Notes: a model not told the origin generated them from the letters alone. A stretch of 64,000 bases of DNA from Campanula takesimana (GCA_026119855.1 JAOWBW010000561.1:124001-188000), one strand, 5' to 3'; counted from the stretch's first letter, positions 21,804-34,500 are shown. Numbers and translations: made by a program.

Positions 21804-24800
21804 CTAGCAAGGATAGCCAAGCATGGGATCATTGTCCTTCCATGAGATCATTTTCTGATGATCCCTACCTCTGAAACTTCTGGCAACAACTGAAGTACTC
21901 TTTCTCTGTTTCCAAATATGAAGCTTCCTCGTCCATGTAAAAGTTAAAGAGCATAGCAAGACAACACAATTGGTGGCCCAACGTAAAGTTTTCTTGATCC
22001 CAGGGTATCATCTTAATCATGTGAATGTTCACCTACAAAATACAGATGACAGTATCATTTGGAAAGAGTAGAACGACGCAAATTATCAGATACTGAGAAG
22101 TGAATTCTTTTAAAATATGGGACTTAGTGATACCAAGTCAGATGCTATTATGCTAATCATGAGTTACATATGTTTGGCATTCCATTTAAAACTTTCTGTT
22201 TTGTTTGTATAATAGGGCAATGTGGTTCATCAATAAAAATGAGTCCCATTCAGATACGGTATGTGAGACTCTGGTTGCAATTATTCATACTCAAAAGACC
22301 AAAAGACCATAATAAATTCACACATGACATCATAAAGTTATCAAGCAGCTCACCTCGGCTTCCATGGCACGAAGTTCACTAAACCACCCATATGCATCAT
22401 TCTCTGATCGATTTTCTCCCAGATATGGTGTGGAAAGTGCCAGCTCAAAGAAAGGAGGACAAAGGGGATATTCAGTGCTGATCTTGATCTGCCACGTCAA
22501 TCATTGAAGTGAGAATTCAATAATACTGTATGTGGTAATCAAGTAGATAAAAATAGAAACCTACCTTGGCTTTTAACTGGTACTCAGCACCACCATCCAG
22601 TTTTCTGGTTAAAAGAAGACGGATTTCCTGGACCCCATGATTCATCCACGAGTTATCAACCATCTCTGCACTAGCAGGTAAATCGTCGGTTTCCAGCTCT
22701 TTTTGTGCCGGTTCATCCAGCTCACTCTCAGAACCTACCATGAGATCTAGATCTTCTTCATGCTTCTTAAAGCTAGGTAATTTTCCCTTGCTCATTGGAG
22801 AAACCACACCTTTTGTAATCAGTGCCAACCATCTCGAGTGCTCAAGATCAGATCCTTTTTGAGGTGTATGTTTACCATTATTAATAGAAGCTGCAACTGG
22901 AGTTAAAAGATGGAAGCTCCCCATCTTCTCTTACACTGTCCACCTCCATCTTTGAAGCATCAGCTCCTCTGTCCATCTCGATTTCTGAAGGAGCCTGAAC
23001 TTGCACTACATCAGTGACAGGCAAAGATGAAGCCTGTTTATGTGAGGGCCCAATGATCCAGCTGTGCAAACTGCACAGACGAGGATGAGAAGCCCACGGT
23101 ACAGTTTTACACTTTCAAAGCAGGCCATTCAAGCTTTATTAACAAGTCAAGCTGCTCCCTGCAGTCAACAAAAAAATAAATATCAAACTTTTTAATATGC
23201 ATGTTTGATAATGGAAAAAACAAGAGATTCGAATGAGAGCCAAAAATAGCTAAAATAAGTAGTCAAGGGCACACAGACACAGAAACAAACATTTGGAATA
23301 GTTATTTAGATCAGAAATAAATGTTCCAGAGCAATCACATATAACCCTTCTACTGTTTTAACATAAATAAGAATTCCCAGTCCACAAACATAACTGAGAA
23401 GCCAAGAAATTGGCATGACTACATTGCTATATATGCCTTCTGCTAGCTCTTCTTCCCTAAAGATCCACGAGTCCAAACATACAGTGTAGTGACTCACGCA
23501 AGTGCCAGCTGTGCCTTTTTCCTAGCACGAATCCTCTGAACAACAGTCTGTATCCGATTCTGCTGACGGTAAAGTGATAAACCAGAAATAATAGCAGCAT
23601 GTTTAGCTGTTTCGCTGTTTGTGGCTTCATCTAGTATAAGCAATGGTGAAACTTCTGGCAAGAAATCAATTCCAGCCAGATGCTGGGCCCATTTATATGG
23701 ACGTGAACTTCTGCTTTCATCAAACGTTAGAGTATCACCACTGCATAATTTGGCAGACTGCAAAACAATAAGGAAATATTAGTAAGAACGTAAATGTAGA
23801 GTACGGGTCCATCAAAATTTCAAACAAGTTATCTCAAGTACAGACTAACCTGGTGAGGAAGCTCAAGGCCAGAGTCATCAGCAAAGAGGTTGCACAAGAT
23901 ATTATTCTCATGACCTTCGCTTGACCCTTCAATCCCCACGCACACAACATTCAGCTTCAGTAAGTACTCAAACTTTAGTGCAATAAGTTTCGCAGACTTA
24001 GGATCAGTAGCTTCATCATCGTGTATATGAAGGATGATTTTAAGAGGATGAGCTTGATATATTCTTGTCTGGTCAAGGCTCTCCTTCCCTTGTACTTTTT
24101 TTGGCCGTTTTCGCCTCCTTTGGCCATCATCTTCCTCATCTGGCACTTCATCCTCCAACTTAGAAGTCTCTAGGCTTGAAGATATGCCTGTGTCATTAAA
24201 CTGTATATATATACTTTTCGATAACCGAACATATTATGGGAAGGTATGACAAGATAATACTCTAAAGGGCTACAGGGGAGATAACCAAATTCAAGAACAG
24301 CATGCAAGAGGGACAATTCTTGAGCACCAATGACCATTACTAGAGCAGTAAGCATCATACTACAGAATAACGTCAGCAAATAAGGACCACCCAAACCAGT
24401 AGAACGATTCCTATGCGTATACATGCAATTAATTAGATGACATCATGGTAGTGGTGACAGTTATGCTATTATGATGCCATGGAAGCGGGGTGAATCATAC
24501 GATATGGAAAGGGGTTTCAATATTTTGAATTATTTTACTCACTTTGAAATCATGTTTTATTAAACATTGAAACGGCAGATGACTTTGATTCAAATGATGT
24601 TTAGGGTCTCAAAGTAAATGCTCTCCATATTATGAAGTTTCCTTAGTACTTATATTTGTCAATTCAAATTTGCAACCAACTAATTGTACTATTCACTTAC
24701 CTGTGTCTTGATTTGCTAGCTGGCGGGCACAAGTATGAGCATCTTTCATGCTTCCAACAATTTCTAGATCGATATTTTCACCAAATGCTTCCTTGTGAGC

Positions 24801-27148
24801 CAACAACTGTGAGTATATCACATAAAGGGGAGGTGGAAGCAATTCTGCTGAGTGATGCTGCATCAGTTTCTTTGTGTGTTGGATCCCTAGTTGGTTCTGT
24901 ACTGGCAAGGAAGCTTTCTTGAGAGATTTGAGGTGTGAAGGGAGACTTGATAGAAATTTCTTCCTGTTAGCAATGCTTTCCTGAAGGATTTTCTTTTGCT
25001 CTTCCAATTTTCCGTGAAGTTCGCATAATTCTTTCCGCTGATAAAGAAAGCAAACAAATATTCATCAATAGTTTAAACAACTGGAACCCCAGTCCTAACA
25101 ACAGCAATGGCAAAAAAGCAAGAAGTAGATAGCGACTATATTTATTGGTTAGACAACGATTTTTGACTCATGTTCCTTAAATATTTGTTATAAAATATCA
25201 ACTATTGAGCGGTTGGAAACCTCACACGCTGAGGTCTCAATTTTAACAAAACTACGCAAATATGGCAAAAATTTTGTGCAGGGGAGAGAAAAGAGAAAGA
25301 TAGATTGATAACACAGATGGTATCTTCAGAAAGGAACCGAATTTGATGAATGTACACTGGGGTTGGACATTATCAACAAGATTGGAAGAGAATAGATATT
25401 TCATTATTGGAAAAATATATGGTAAGAATGAGTTACTTGGAAGAGCTCAAAATTCAGCCTCTTAAGCATCAAATCCTGTGCACTGTCATAGGATAAAACA
25501 GAGTTCTTTATATCTTCTGGCGCATCTCTAAGAAAATCTTCCTCAGGCACGAGCTCAATATCAGGATATTTAGACTTGAAGTCCTTCGAAGCCTTTATTG
25601 CTTTCACATAATGATTTTTCTCATACATCAGGTTATGAAGCTGCAGTGTTGTGAAATCAACAGGTGCTTTTGCATGTTCTGTTTCAGCTTTCACGAGATC
25701 CTCTTCAAGTAAGATGGAACGATTAGCCTGCAAAAGAACATGCTACCCCAGAATGAGTTCACATAAGATTAAGACAATACTGACTCATCAAAAAGTGCTT
25801 CCCATTAGTTTTTGTAGACAGCAATGTGCCTATATGTTTCTGATTTAGTTCTCCTTAGACATGGAATATCATTCAGAACCTTGTAATCTTATTGAGGAGC
25901 ATGAAGTCTTAAACCTGACCGAACTAAAGAATCATATTGATTTTCTTCTCCCGAAGAAATAAAAAGCTTGAAAATACAGGTATTTGGGTAAAATCCTACC
26001 AATGATTTTCAATTACAGCTGTCAAATTGGCAAAATATATTTGATTATAGCCTACACATGAATTTGTCTAGCATGACTGATATATAAAAAAGAAAGAAGG
26101 CCTAACATACATGGAATTACAAATTAGCAATTTTCACAGCAGTTGCTTTACATACACATGTCTCTTAGTATGTCTATGTTAGCAATACTTAGCATGAGTC
26201 AGTTTCATGCCAATATTCGAGTTGTTGGACTTCCCTTTTATACTCTCCCTAATTCCCTACCATAAGTCAGCCCCATTTTTAACACCGTGTTGTTTGAAAT
26301 TTCAATAATCAAACTTCTGTTCTGATTAACCCGCTTCGATATTATTATATCCAAGTACCCAATAAAGCTGTGAAAAAAACCAGATGGCATACTCTTAATC
26401 GATCAACCTGTTGACAATGATCCAATGAGATGACTACTAATCAAACAAGAATAATATAATATTATCCGCAAACTCCAAAGCAAATTACAGTCTCAGTTTG
26501 CAGCCACGTCAAACTCCAAATTTGCTGCGTAATTAGAGGACACAGTTTCACATTATCGAACTGCAAACTTTCTGTGTCATTAGATTGCACCTCTGGAATT
26601 TCCGGGATTTTTTTATTATTATTTATTTCCAAATAAAGTAGAAGTAGCTGCAAAACTCAAACTTCTCAACAAACATGCATCTCCTAACAATGCATAGAAC
26701 TAAAAAAAAAAAAAAAAAAAATCAAGAGCATTAACTTTTCATTCAGTCTCAGCTACAATTCAAATTCCCCACCCACCATATTCATTGTCAAGAAATAAAA
26801 ACCAGATTTAAAATTAGGTTTTCAAAGTACCAATAATGCCGCGGGGGGGGGGGGGGGGGGGGTTAAACAAAATTACCCTAATTTTGCTTTCTGAAAGTGC
26901 ATAATATCATAGAAACAGATAGATATGAAGAGAAGAAGGGCGACCTTGCGAAGATTGACGAAATTGAGTAACATTTGTGTGACAAGCTCGGGCAACTGGT
27001 CTGTGGCCTGGCCTTGTTTCTTCATGGAAAGCATTTTTGCGACGATCTCCTCGACGGAGGTCGTGCTGTTTTGAAGTAAGTCATATGCTGGTGTATCGAT
27101 TTTCCGTTCCGGTAGAACTTCACCTGGTTCCCCCATGGTCAAATCCAT
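21804..27148 (-). CDS. THO5: THO complex subunit 5 (THOC5/THO5), frame broken near C terminus
   Basis: Minus-strand exons: 27148-26945, 25727-25437, 25037-24701, 24187-23850, 23757-23498, 23158-22565, 22488-22354 and 22032-21804. THOC5 is a subunit of the nuclear THO/TREX complex that couples transcription to mRNA export and, in plants, small-RNA production. Exons 1-5 join cleanly (MDLTMGEPGEVLPERKID, then FKSKYPDIELVPEEDFL, SLPSHLKSLKKASLPVQ, KRPKKVQGKE, and KWAQHLAGIDFLPEVSPLL). From exon 6 the family sequence continues but in changing frames: WPALK then stop, next VPWASHPRLCSLHSWIIGPS in a second frame, next TPVAASINNGKHTPQKGSDL in the third; exon 8 starts VNIHMIKMIPWDQENF but the conserved end SFRGRDHQKMISWK...GYPC needs one more shift. 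Each shift equals one extra base (exon 6 is 594 nt where 592 would fit, exon 8 is 229 where 228 would fit). About 795 codons otherwise. Either a decayed gene or sequence errors. Confidence 0.85.
26843..26862. repeat. G20 homopolymer in THOC5 intron 1
   Basis: Twenty consecutive G on the plus strand (C on the gene's coding strand), about 80 bp inside the first intron of the THOC5-type gene. Confidence 0.9.
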
Positions 27149-27660
27149 TGTTCAAGTTGAAGCTCACTTCCGCTGTTTTGCTAGCTGTATGCCTTGTAAC
27201 TGTAACTGGTCGTTGCAATTGCACCACACGGTGCTCCTTTGGCCCAACTTACCCTATGGCCTGGAGGTTAGAACATGGCCGATGACAAATGCGAGGCATG
27301 ATGGGCCACATATGGCATAGGCTTAAAGCCCATTCTTTGACCCATGATGATGGCATGGGCTCCCCTCCGTCCCGTATGAAAAATTACCAAAACTGAATTC
27401 CAGCTCAATGGGCTCATGTTATGTTATGTTGACTTTTTCAAATTTTTATGAAAATCTAGTTTTTCTTATGTAATTCTAAAATAAAAAATGTTATTGATAC
27501 TATTCTTGATGGTAAGACAATAATAATTTTTAGAATTTCTTAAGAATATCTAGAATTTCATAAAATTATGGTAAAAGTTCGATTGAGTTGACCAAATGAA
27601 CAGTAAATGTGCAGATTGAGATGTGAGGGAGGTAATATTTATAGCAGAGTGTGTTGTGAG

Positions 27661-28431
27661 TAGGGGTGAGCTCGGTTCGGTTTGGTACAGTTTCTAGCTA
27701 AAACTGGTGCCGAACCGCATCTTATCGGTCCCTATCATTTGAGTACCGAAATGATTCGGTTTTAAATCGGTTAGGTGTGATCCGTTTTGGTGTCGGTCGG
27801 TAGTAGTTCAGTGTCAATGGGCTGATTAAATGGGCCATTTAAGTTGGGCTTGCGCCAGGCCCAAATTGAACTACTTGGCAAAAGAACAGGGAAACAAAAT
27901 CTAGGTTAAGGGTGCATAACATGTAACACCAATAGACAGATGAAACAAATTTTGGTCAAATTTTGATTAAATCGCAAGCCTAGGGTTAGGTTAAGAACTC
28001 GAGAACGAGATTCTGATTTCATCAAAATTTAACAACATTAGATGAAATCAGAAAGCTTGATAGAGAGAAAGAGAACGAGATTCTTACCTGAGCGTCGTCG
28101 GCTACGGTGCAGCAAGCAGGTGAAGAAGCGGCGCAAGTCGCAAGGCTAGGGTTAGGTCGAGAACTCGAGATCGTGTTTGAAGAAAAATAAGAAAGTGACA
28201 CTGAGGGTTAAAAGGTCGGAAGGAAGGAATATATATTTAAAAGACAAAAAGACGACGTTCTACAATATCGGTTCGGTACGGTTTGTACAGTCGGGATCTG
28301 TCTCTAAAACCGAAACCGAGCCACCAGATTCGGTTTTCAAAATTTTACAAACCGTTCCTTACCAATATCTTATTGGTTCGGTTTTCCGGTTTCGGTTTTT
28401 TCGGTTTTGTCGGTTTTTCTGCTCACCCATA
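27661..28431. mobile_element. Non-autonomous hAT element, 771 bp
   Basis: Begins TAGGGGTGAGCTCGG and ends GCTCACCCATA, flanked by a perfect 8-bp duplication GTTGTGAG (27653-27660 and 28432-28439). The ends and the AACCGAAACCGA/CGGTTTCGG-rich body make it a relative of the element at 7318-7859. Confidence 0.9.
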
Positions 28432-28455
28432 GTTGTGAGTTTGAAAAGTAAAATA

Positions 28456-28712
28456 CTCCTTCTGTCCCAGAAAGATAGTCCACTTTGGATTTTTTACGGT
28501 CAACACATTTGAACTTTGACTAAAGATTATTATCAATCTAATCATCCCAATGAAATTTTAAAAATTTTCATTGATGAATCACTTGATGATTAATCAATAA
28601 CAAGTTTTAGAATTTCACAAGGATGGTTAGATTGACATTTATATTTAGTCAAAGTGCACTTGTATTGACTATCAAAATTCAAAAGTGGACAATCTTTCTG
28701 GGACGAAGGGAG
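28456..28712. mobile_element. Stowaway-like MITE, 257 bp
   Basis: Ends CTCCTTCTGTCCCAGAAAGA / TCTTTCTGGGACGAAGGGAG with TA flanks, 24 bp after the hAT element. Confidence 0.8.
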
Positions 28713-29010
28713 TATGAGAAAGAATGTACGGCAAGGTATAGTAAGTAAATTGTTATTGTGACTAGGCAAATGAGTCCCATTGAATAAGAAAGTATTTTCA
28801 ATTTTTTTGTTTTGTGTTAGTAACTTTTGTTTATTTATGAACTGCCCAAAAGGAATATAAGTAACCTTTATTATGGTATGGATATACTCCTCCCGCCACA
28901 AAATGATTTTTTTCATTCTCATTTGTTATCTTTCATTGTCTTAAAAAGTTGTTCAGATTTCTACAATTTAGACTTAAGAGTGCATAAACAAGTACATGGC
29001 TAGTGAAGCA

Positions 29011-30480
29011 ATCGCTTTTTTTTTTAGCAAATGATAAATTCTATATCATTCATGATTAAAATAGAGACCACACTCCACAAAGGCCGGAAGCTCACCCCAA
29101 ATTTCAATAGCAGTTCCAACTATTAACCTATTACAACGATATGTCTGATCTAAATATTGAGATAATTGGATTCCATTCCAAGCAAAACTTGGACACTACC
29201 TCAATCCGGCATTCAAAAAATCTCCCCTCGGGTAATATGTTGCGCTGAGCACTCCATATGCAAAATTCGGGTTGACGAGAAAACGCTTACCAATAGTCTC
29301 AAAATTCACGAACAATTCTTGTGCAGTTAGAACATTGACATCCACTTGATTGTGAGAAGATACAACAATCATCGCAATTGCAAACCTAAGAAAACAACAA
29401 ACAACAAACAAACAAATAACGGCTCTCACAAGACAAAAACTCATGTGCGAACATGAGAACCCGTCTCATCCATGAGACGAGTTTTTTTACCCGCCTGACC
29501 CGGCCCACGAACCGGCTCCATGCCCTATGGGGGGCGACCCTGCCACGTGGCAGCCTCTCATAGGTCATTTTTTTTTTTGTTTTTTAATATTTTTTTGTTG
29601 TTTTTTTTTTTTTTCGGTTTGTCAAAAGTAATAGTTACTATAACTAAATGTAACAGTTTGTATACACAAAAGTAATACATATATACAGAAAAAGTAATAG
29701 TGTTTTTTTATGTTTTTTTCGTTTGCCAAAAGTAATACTTATTACAACTAAAATGTAACGAACGTGTTACTTATATGTAACAATGTTTATACATAATTGT
29801 AACACATATGTATAAAAAAAGTAATAATTCGACCATTTATAATTTTAGAGCTAAAAATACTTGATTAGTTTTACATGTAAAAGTATTACATTATCTATAG
29901 AAATATGTTATAATTTCTTTTATTAAAGTGTTACATTTACTTGTACAAACAATTACATTCATGTATATGAGTTGTTACTTTTCAAATGTTACTTTCTTTC
30001 AAAAAATTAAATCAAAATACACAATATTTTACATTTTTGCAAAAGCACTATTACATTCCAGTATAAATGATAATTACATTTAGATATTGTTTGGGTTACA
30101 CGTAATTATAGTTCGTATTACATTTGAAAAAATGGGTAAAACGAGTTTTTGTAAAACAAGTGTTACGTTTACTTATGAATAATGTTACTTTATATTTATA
30201 CAGTCATTACATTAAGTTATGGTAACTATTACTTTTGCTAAACGACGGAAAAGTCGAAAAAAAATATAAAAACTCAAAAAAACTCATATTTTTTTTTTGG
30301 CCAATTGGTGGTTGCCACGTGGCAAGACGGGTCATGGGTCAAAAAATGGCCCATCTCATAGATGAGACGGATCCCCTTGTTCTCACGAGAGACTAGCTCC
30401 TCTCACAATAGAGAGAATACAACGCTCTCACAAACAAGGAGAGAAATTTATTATTGAAAATAATAATAATAATAATAATA
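29011..30480 (-). mobile_element. Probable retroposed insert (LINE-like 3' piece)
   Basis: On the plus strand it starts with a T-run (about 29013-29022), which is a poly-A tail on the minus strand, and it ends at an AAT/A-rich run (about 30459-30488). The poly-A tail and its landing inside a MITE suggest a non-LTR retrotransposon fragment. I recognise no reverse transcriptase motif; the 82-codon frame at 29196-29444 has no known domain. The MULE at 29432-30399 later inserted into it. Confidence 0.4.
29432..30399. mobile_element. Non-autonomous Mutator-like element filled with GTTAC motifs
   Basis: A 968-bp element flanked by a perfect 9-bp duplication CTCTCACAA (29423-29431 and 30400-30408). 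The ends carry small hairpins (GTCTCATCCATGAGAC on the left, CATCTCATAGATGAGACGG on the right). Inside, GTTAC or GTAAC occurs over and over at 15-40 bp steps in both orientations. Two CCACGTGGC palindromes sit near the left and right ends. No transposase frame. The same design is found at 53565-54469. Confidence 0.85.
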
Positions 30481-30488
30481 AAAAAAAA

Positions 30489-30543
30489 TCTTAATTTAAA
30501 ATTTAATCATTGAGAATATCAATGATTAAAGTTTAAATTAAGA
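30489..30543. repeat. 55-bp hairpin with 25-bp arms
   Basis: The left arm starts TCTTAATTTAAAATTTAATC, the right arm ends GTTTAAATTAAGA; they pair with one mismatch around a 5-base loop (GAATA). It lies just beyond the A-rich edge of the retroposon. Confidence 0.9.
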
Positions 30544-30679
30544 GAAGAACACAAATCAAATGCGAAAATCATTTTGAGATAAAAGAAGTACACCAAGAAA
30601 AAAAGCATAAAAAAATCTTGTGATTTCCTTAATTGTGATAAACCCATTGTTCTTTACAAAATGTTACAAACATTGCTTA

Positions 30680-30952
30680 GGTTGCATTTGGTGCATCAAG
30701 CATTAAGTGCTTGATACTTAATATAATGTAGTGTAATTTGGAGGTAGAATGTATTTGAACACCTTGGGCGCTAGATGTTGAATGTTGAGTAAAACTCTTG
30801 TTCGTTAAGTAAGGATTTTGATTCTCAATCATTAAGAGGATATTGGACATATTCTTGTTGAATAAAAGAATTAAATGATGAATCATGCCTTCAATTACCC
30901 TACATTGTATTAAACATCGAGCACTTGATGCTTGATACTATCAAACGCAACC
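30680..30952. mobile_element. Tourist-like (PIF/Harbinger) MITE, 273 bp
   Basis: Begins GGTTGCATTTGGTGCATC and ends CTATCAAACGCAACC, with TTA on both sides (30677-30679 and 30953-30955). Subterminal AAGCATTAAGTGCTTGATAC is mirrored by ATCGAGCACTTGATGCTTGA. The TTA duplication and the size fit PIF/Harbinger MITEs. Confidence 0.85.
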
Positions 30953-30962
30953 TTAGTATTAT

Positions 30963-31130
30963 CCAAACGAGTAGGTTGTCTGGTACACACTTAATATTGG
31001 AGCATGTAATTGTATTTCAGTCATACTTCTTATTATCCAACGAGCAGGCTGTGTAGTACTCACTTAATGTTAAAGCTTAAAACCCAACGAGCAGGCTGTG
31101 TAGCACTCACTTAATGTTAAAGCTTAAAAC
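30963..31130. repeat. Tandem duplication, two near-identical 47-bp copies plus a diverged one
   Basis: Copies 31037-31083 and 31084-31130 (starting CCAACGAGCAGGCTGTGTAG) differ by one base. A diverged copy starts CCAAACGAGTAGGTTGTCTGG at 30963. The segment TGTATTTCAG follows the first and the last copy, so the original unit was longer. Confidence 0.85.
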
Positions 31131-31306
31131 TGTATTTCAGTTAACAAATTTTCGATATGACAAGTGTGTACCGCATAATAGAATAGAGAAATGTCAAAGA
31201 GTCTTACAAATATTTTAAATGTTTGAAACATTTTTTTAATCATAAGGGATCTATGTAGTATATTATAGAAGTAGAGGGGATTATGTGCATAATAGAAAAG
31301 TCAAAA

Positions 31307-31319
31307 GGGGGGGGGGGGG
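31307..31319. repeat. G13 homopolymer upstream of TGS1
   Basis: Thirteen consecutive G, about 210 bp before the TGS1 start codon. Confidence 0.9.
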
Positions 31320-31530
31320 TTCTGTTAAGTGTTAAATTTCTGATTTCTCAAGCGAAACGGAACTTTGAGCTTTGGGGTTTGCCGGTGTTGACTAGTCGTT
31401 GACTGAGCATGAGAGCCGTTCCGGCTTCAATACCCTAACCCCCTGACCCGCTCGATTTTTTCCGTCAATCTTATTCCCTCTCAGAAAACACTAAATTTCG
31501 CACCTTTTTCTTCCGACCAGATTGAAATCC

Positions 31531-34500
31531 ATGGAAAATTTCGATGACGAAGTTGAAGCTCCTGCAATTAAGGCGCTCGGCGCCCTCTTCAAACTCACTC
31601 AAGTCTACTTATGGTACACCCCATTCTCTCTAATCTCTATCCTTCTCTTTTGTGCCTATCTCAGTTTATCAAACTTGTAGAACAATATAAGTTATTGGAT
31701 AGTCGTTGTGAGTGAATAGGAGAGAGAAAAACGAACATTTTGGGTAAGTAGCATAAGTATGTGACGCCCCAAATGGAAATACGTAGCGGTAAGTATGGGA
31801 CGGAGGGAGTATGTCAATGCCAGGCTATTAATCTACGTGCTTATCAATCACATCAACTGCTTTTTACAGGGATGATATATTAATCGAGAAACGGGGAGCT
31901 TCTGAATCAATTGTAAGTTTCTGTTTCCTTATTCATACTCCCTTATTGACTTGTCATTTTTTTAAAGGATTTGCTATACTTTACAATTGTTGTACTCCCT
32001 CCGTCGCAAATGTATGTTTAAAAGATGGTAATCAAGAGCAAATATGAAATTCTTTGGACTTCCATTTTGGGACTGAGGGAGTACATGGTAAAATTTCAGT
32101 TAAGACCATTTCTTCATTTACAAAGGCAGCACTTATTGTGGACATACTAAAGAAAATTGGGGCACTTAATATGGGACGGAATATTTATATGTTTAAGTTC
32201 AGAGAACAAAGTTTGAGTAAGGAAAATTTCATTTTCGTAACTTTGACTCATAATTAATGTGTCATGATATGATTATATATTCAGCGGGCCCGTGCCCTGT
32301 AAATTATTTGGCTTGAGGTTGATAGTGATGTTGTTGTTCTGGATGTCTAGCATTATACATTGGTTTCCTGTATCAAGCTTCTCTATGTTATGTGTTAAGA
32401 GTTAAATTTATGGTGCGGGACTGTGTGACATATTAAAGATATTCGATATTCATTTGTATCCTTATCTTCATTGCAGAAAAGGGTCCAAGCTGTTGACATT
32501 GGCTCAGGCATCACTGGTACCCCCTTCCCAAATTTTATCTTTGAATTTTAATTGTGTTGTTATGTTTTGTTTGATCAAAACAACTTGCGGAGAATGAACA
32601 TGATGAGTTATACATCACTATTTAATTTTTCTATGTTCGGTCATTGCATGCTAGATAATATAGGATCAACATGAATCTTCTTATAAAGAAAAGGGTCAAC
32701 ATGAATCATCCTCCATTTGCATTGAAATGATCAGCAGATTTCAGCTAACGGTAGAGGTTAGATATGATAGTGGGAGTGAGTGGATCTTTATTTTGGACAA
32801 TGACATGCTGAGGTCAATTCTCCAAGTCATTTTGTTTGTCCGGAAGGATGATTTCCTTGGACTTGTAGAATATTCTACACCTGACTACTTTTCCTGAAAC
32901 TACCAAATACCAGAAAACTTGGAGCAAAGTTCCCGTCCGTGAAACTGATTGAGGCTGAAATTCGACAAGGAGTACATTGGCATCGATCTCTGTGTTTTAT
33001 GTTTTTTGAAGTGAAATTCAAGATTTTGTGGTATTATTTATGTTTCAGATGGCTATTGTCTGGCAGAAGATATGGAACTATCCAGGCAGTTGCATGAGTT
33101 GGGTCTGCCACTTTCCTTCCAGACAAACAAGGAGGTAATTGCATCTTTATTTCAGTTGCAACTGTCATGCAATTTTATTTTTCTTTGGTTAACATTTGGG
33201 TCAAGGTTCTTGGATTGGCACATTACAGTTCAGTCTGAACTAAGAGGAATGCAGCCGTTGACACATTATGCCAGCAAATTTATCCGGCTTTTATGTTTAC
33301 CACCAACTTCCTTGTGGCATGATAAATAATAGGAAGTCTAATTGAAAAGATGTATCTGTGCATCTTTTGGAAAACAAAAACAAAAATTATTTTGTACCAT
33401 GTTAGGTTAGAATGGTCTGCTCAGGAAGTCGTAAGGCTGGCACTGATGGTACGATGAATCACTCAGTTTGATACGCAGACTTGTTTCCACATCATTATTT
33501 TCAAAACCATAAGAACCAGTTCTATTAGTTGGTTCTTTTGGATGACTCACATCACTATAGTCTAAATTAGATATGATGGGTCGAAATGAATCTCTCCATT
33601 ATAAAAAACATACAGAATTATATTTCCCTAATACTATAAACTATATATCTTCTTGAGTTTAGCTGAGTTGACGTTGTTTTCTGTAGAGAAAAGGAAAGGT
33701 CAAATGGAAAAGAAACGATGTGAGCAAGAAGCATCTACTTACTCGTGAGGCAACCCAGGATGATGCAACCACCACAATCAAAGTGAGTGAGCAAGAGATT
33801 GTCTCTCCAACTAGTATTCATGATATTGTGAGCAATTCTTTAGGTTGCATGTCAATGCTATGCCAAAGTGAATCATCATACTGTGGTATTGCAGTGGATG
33901 ATCAAGAAGTACGATTTCCCTCTGCCGAAGAAGAATATCCAACAGATCCAGCTGCTATGCTTACTCCCTCTACAGCAGAGGAACATATAGCTGCAGATGG
34001 AATTTCTACAATTCATTTAAATTATGGAAAAGAATGTGATTCTGTAAATAGCACTGCTCTGTCCAAGGATTGCATGAAAACAGAAGCTGTTGTCGTCCAT
34101 GTAGATGACGAAGCTTCTGCAGAAAACTCCATTATTTATGACCATGGCTCTGAGGATGGTGATGAAGCTTTGATGGATCATCCTCCTTTGGAAGGTCTCG
34201 TTGTAGCTGACAAGAGGATGGAAGGTGAAGGGTTATGCAATAATATAAGTAAATTGTCGCAGGACTCTCTTGTTGGAGTGCATTCTCATTTACCAGATGA
34301 TAGTGATAAATTTTTTGGTGATAGCAATTATGATTCTGGAGATTGGACTACATACTGGGATCCTCACTACTCGAGAAACTATTTTTACAACTATAAAACA
34401 CAAGAATCAACATGGATCCCACCACCAGGCATGGGACACTTGGCTTTTGGTGATTTGACTAGTGAATCAAATGAGATTGCTGCTGATAAAGTTGCGACGG

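Larger units (their letters stand above)
28888..30588. mobile_element. Stowaway-like MITE split by later insertions
   Basis: The left part (about 28888-29010, ending CATGGCTAGTGAAGCAATCG) is the reverse orientation of the GATCTTCAC family seen at 56780-56958. The matching right end (AAATGCGAAAATCATTTTGAG ... AGTAC) is found near 30558-30588. The 1.5 kb between them are the inserted retroposon and MULE. Confidence 0.6.
27149..31530. other. Transposon-filled space between THOC5 and TGS1 start codons
   Basis: Head-to-head genes separated by about 4.4 kb holding, in order, a hAT element, a Stowaway-like MITE, a nested MITE/retroposon/MULE cluster, a hairpin, a Tourist-like MITE and a tandem duplication, each listed separately. 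The TGS1 promoter must lie at the right edge, about 31140-31530, where only a G13 run (31307-31319) stands out. Confidence 0.7.

Noticed and set aside
29196..29444. 82-codon minus-strand frame as a small secreted protein
   Set aside because: A hydrophobic start is present, but the frame lies in a transposon nest and runs across the edge of the MULE insertion, so it is not a conserved gene.
33072..33329. 85-codon frame as a separate gene
   Set aside because: Its first part is TGS1 exon 4 in frame; the rest is intron read-through.
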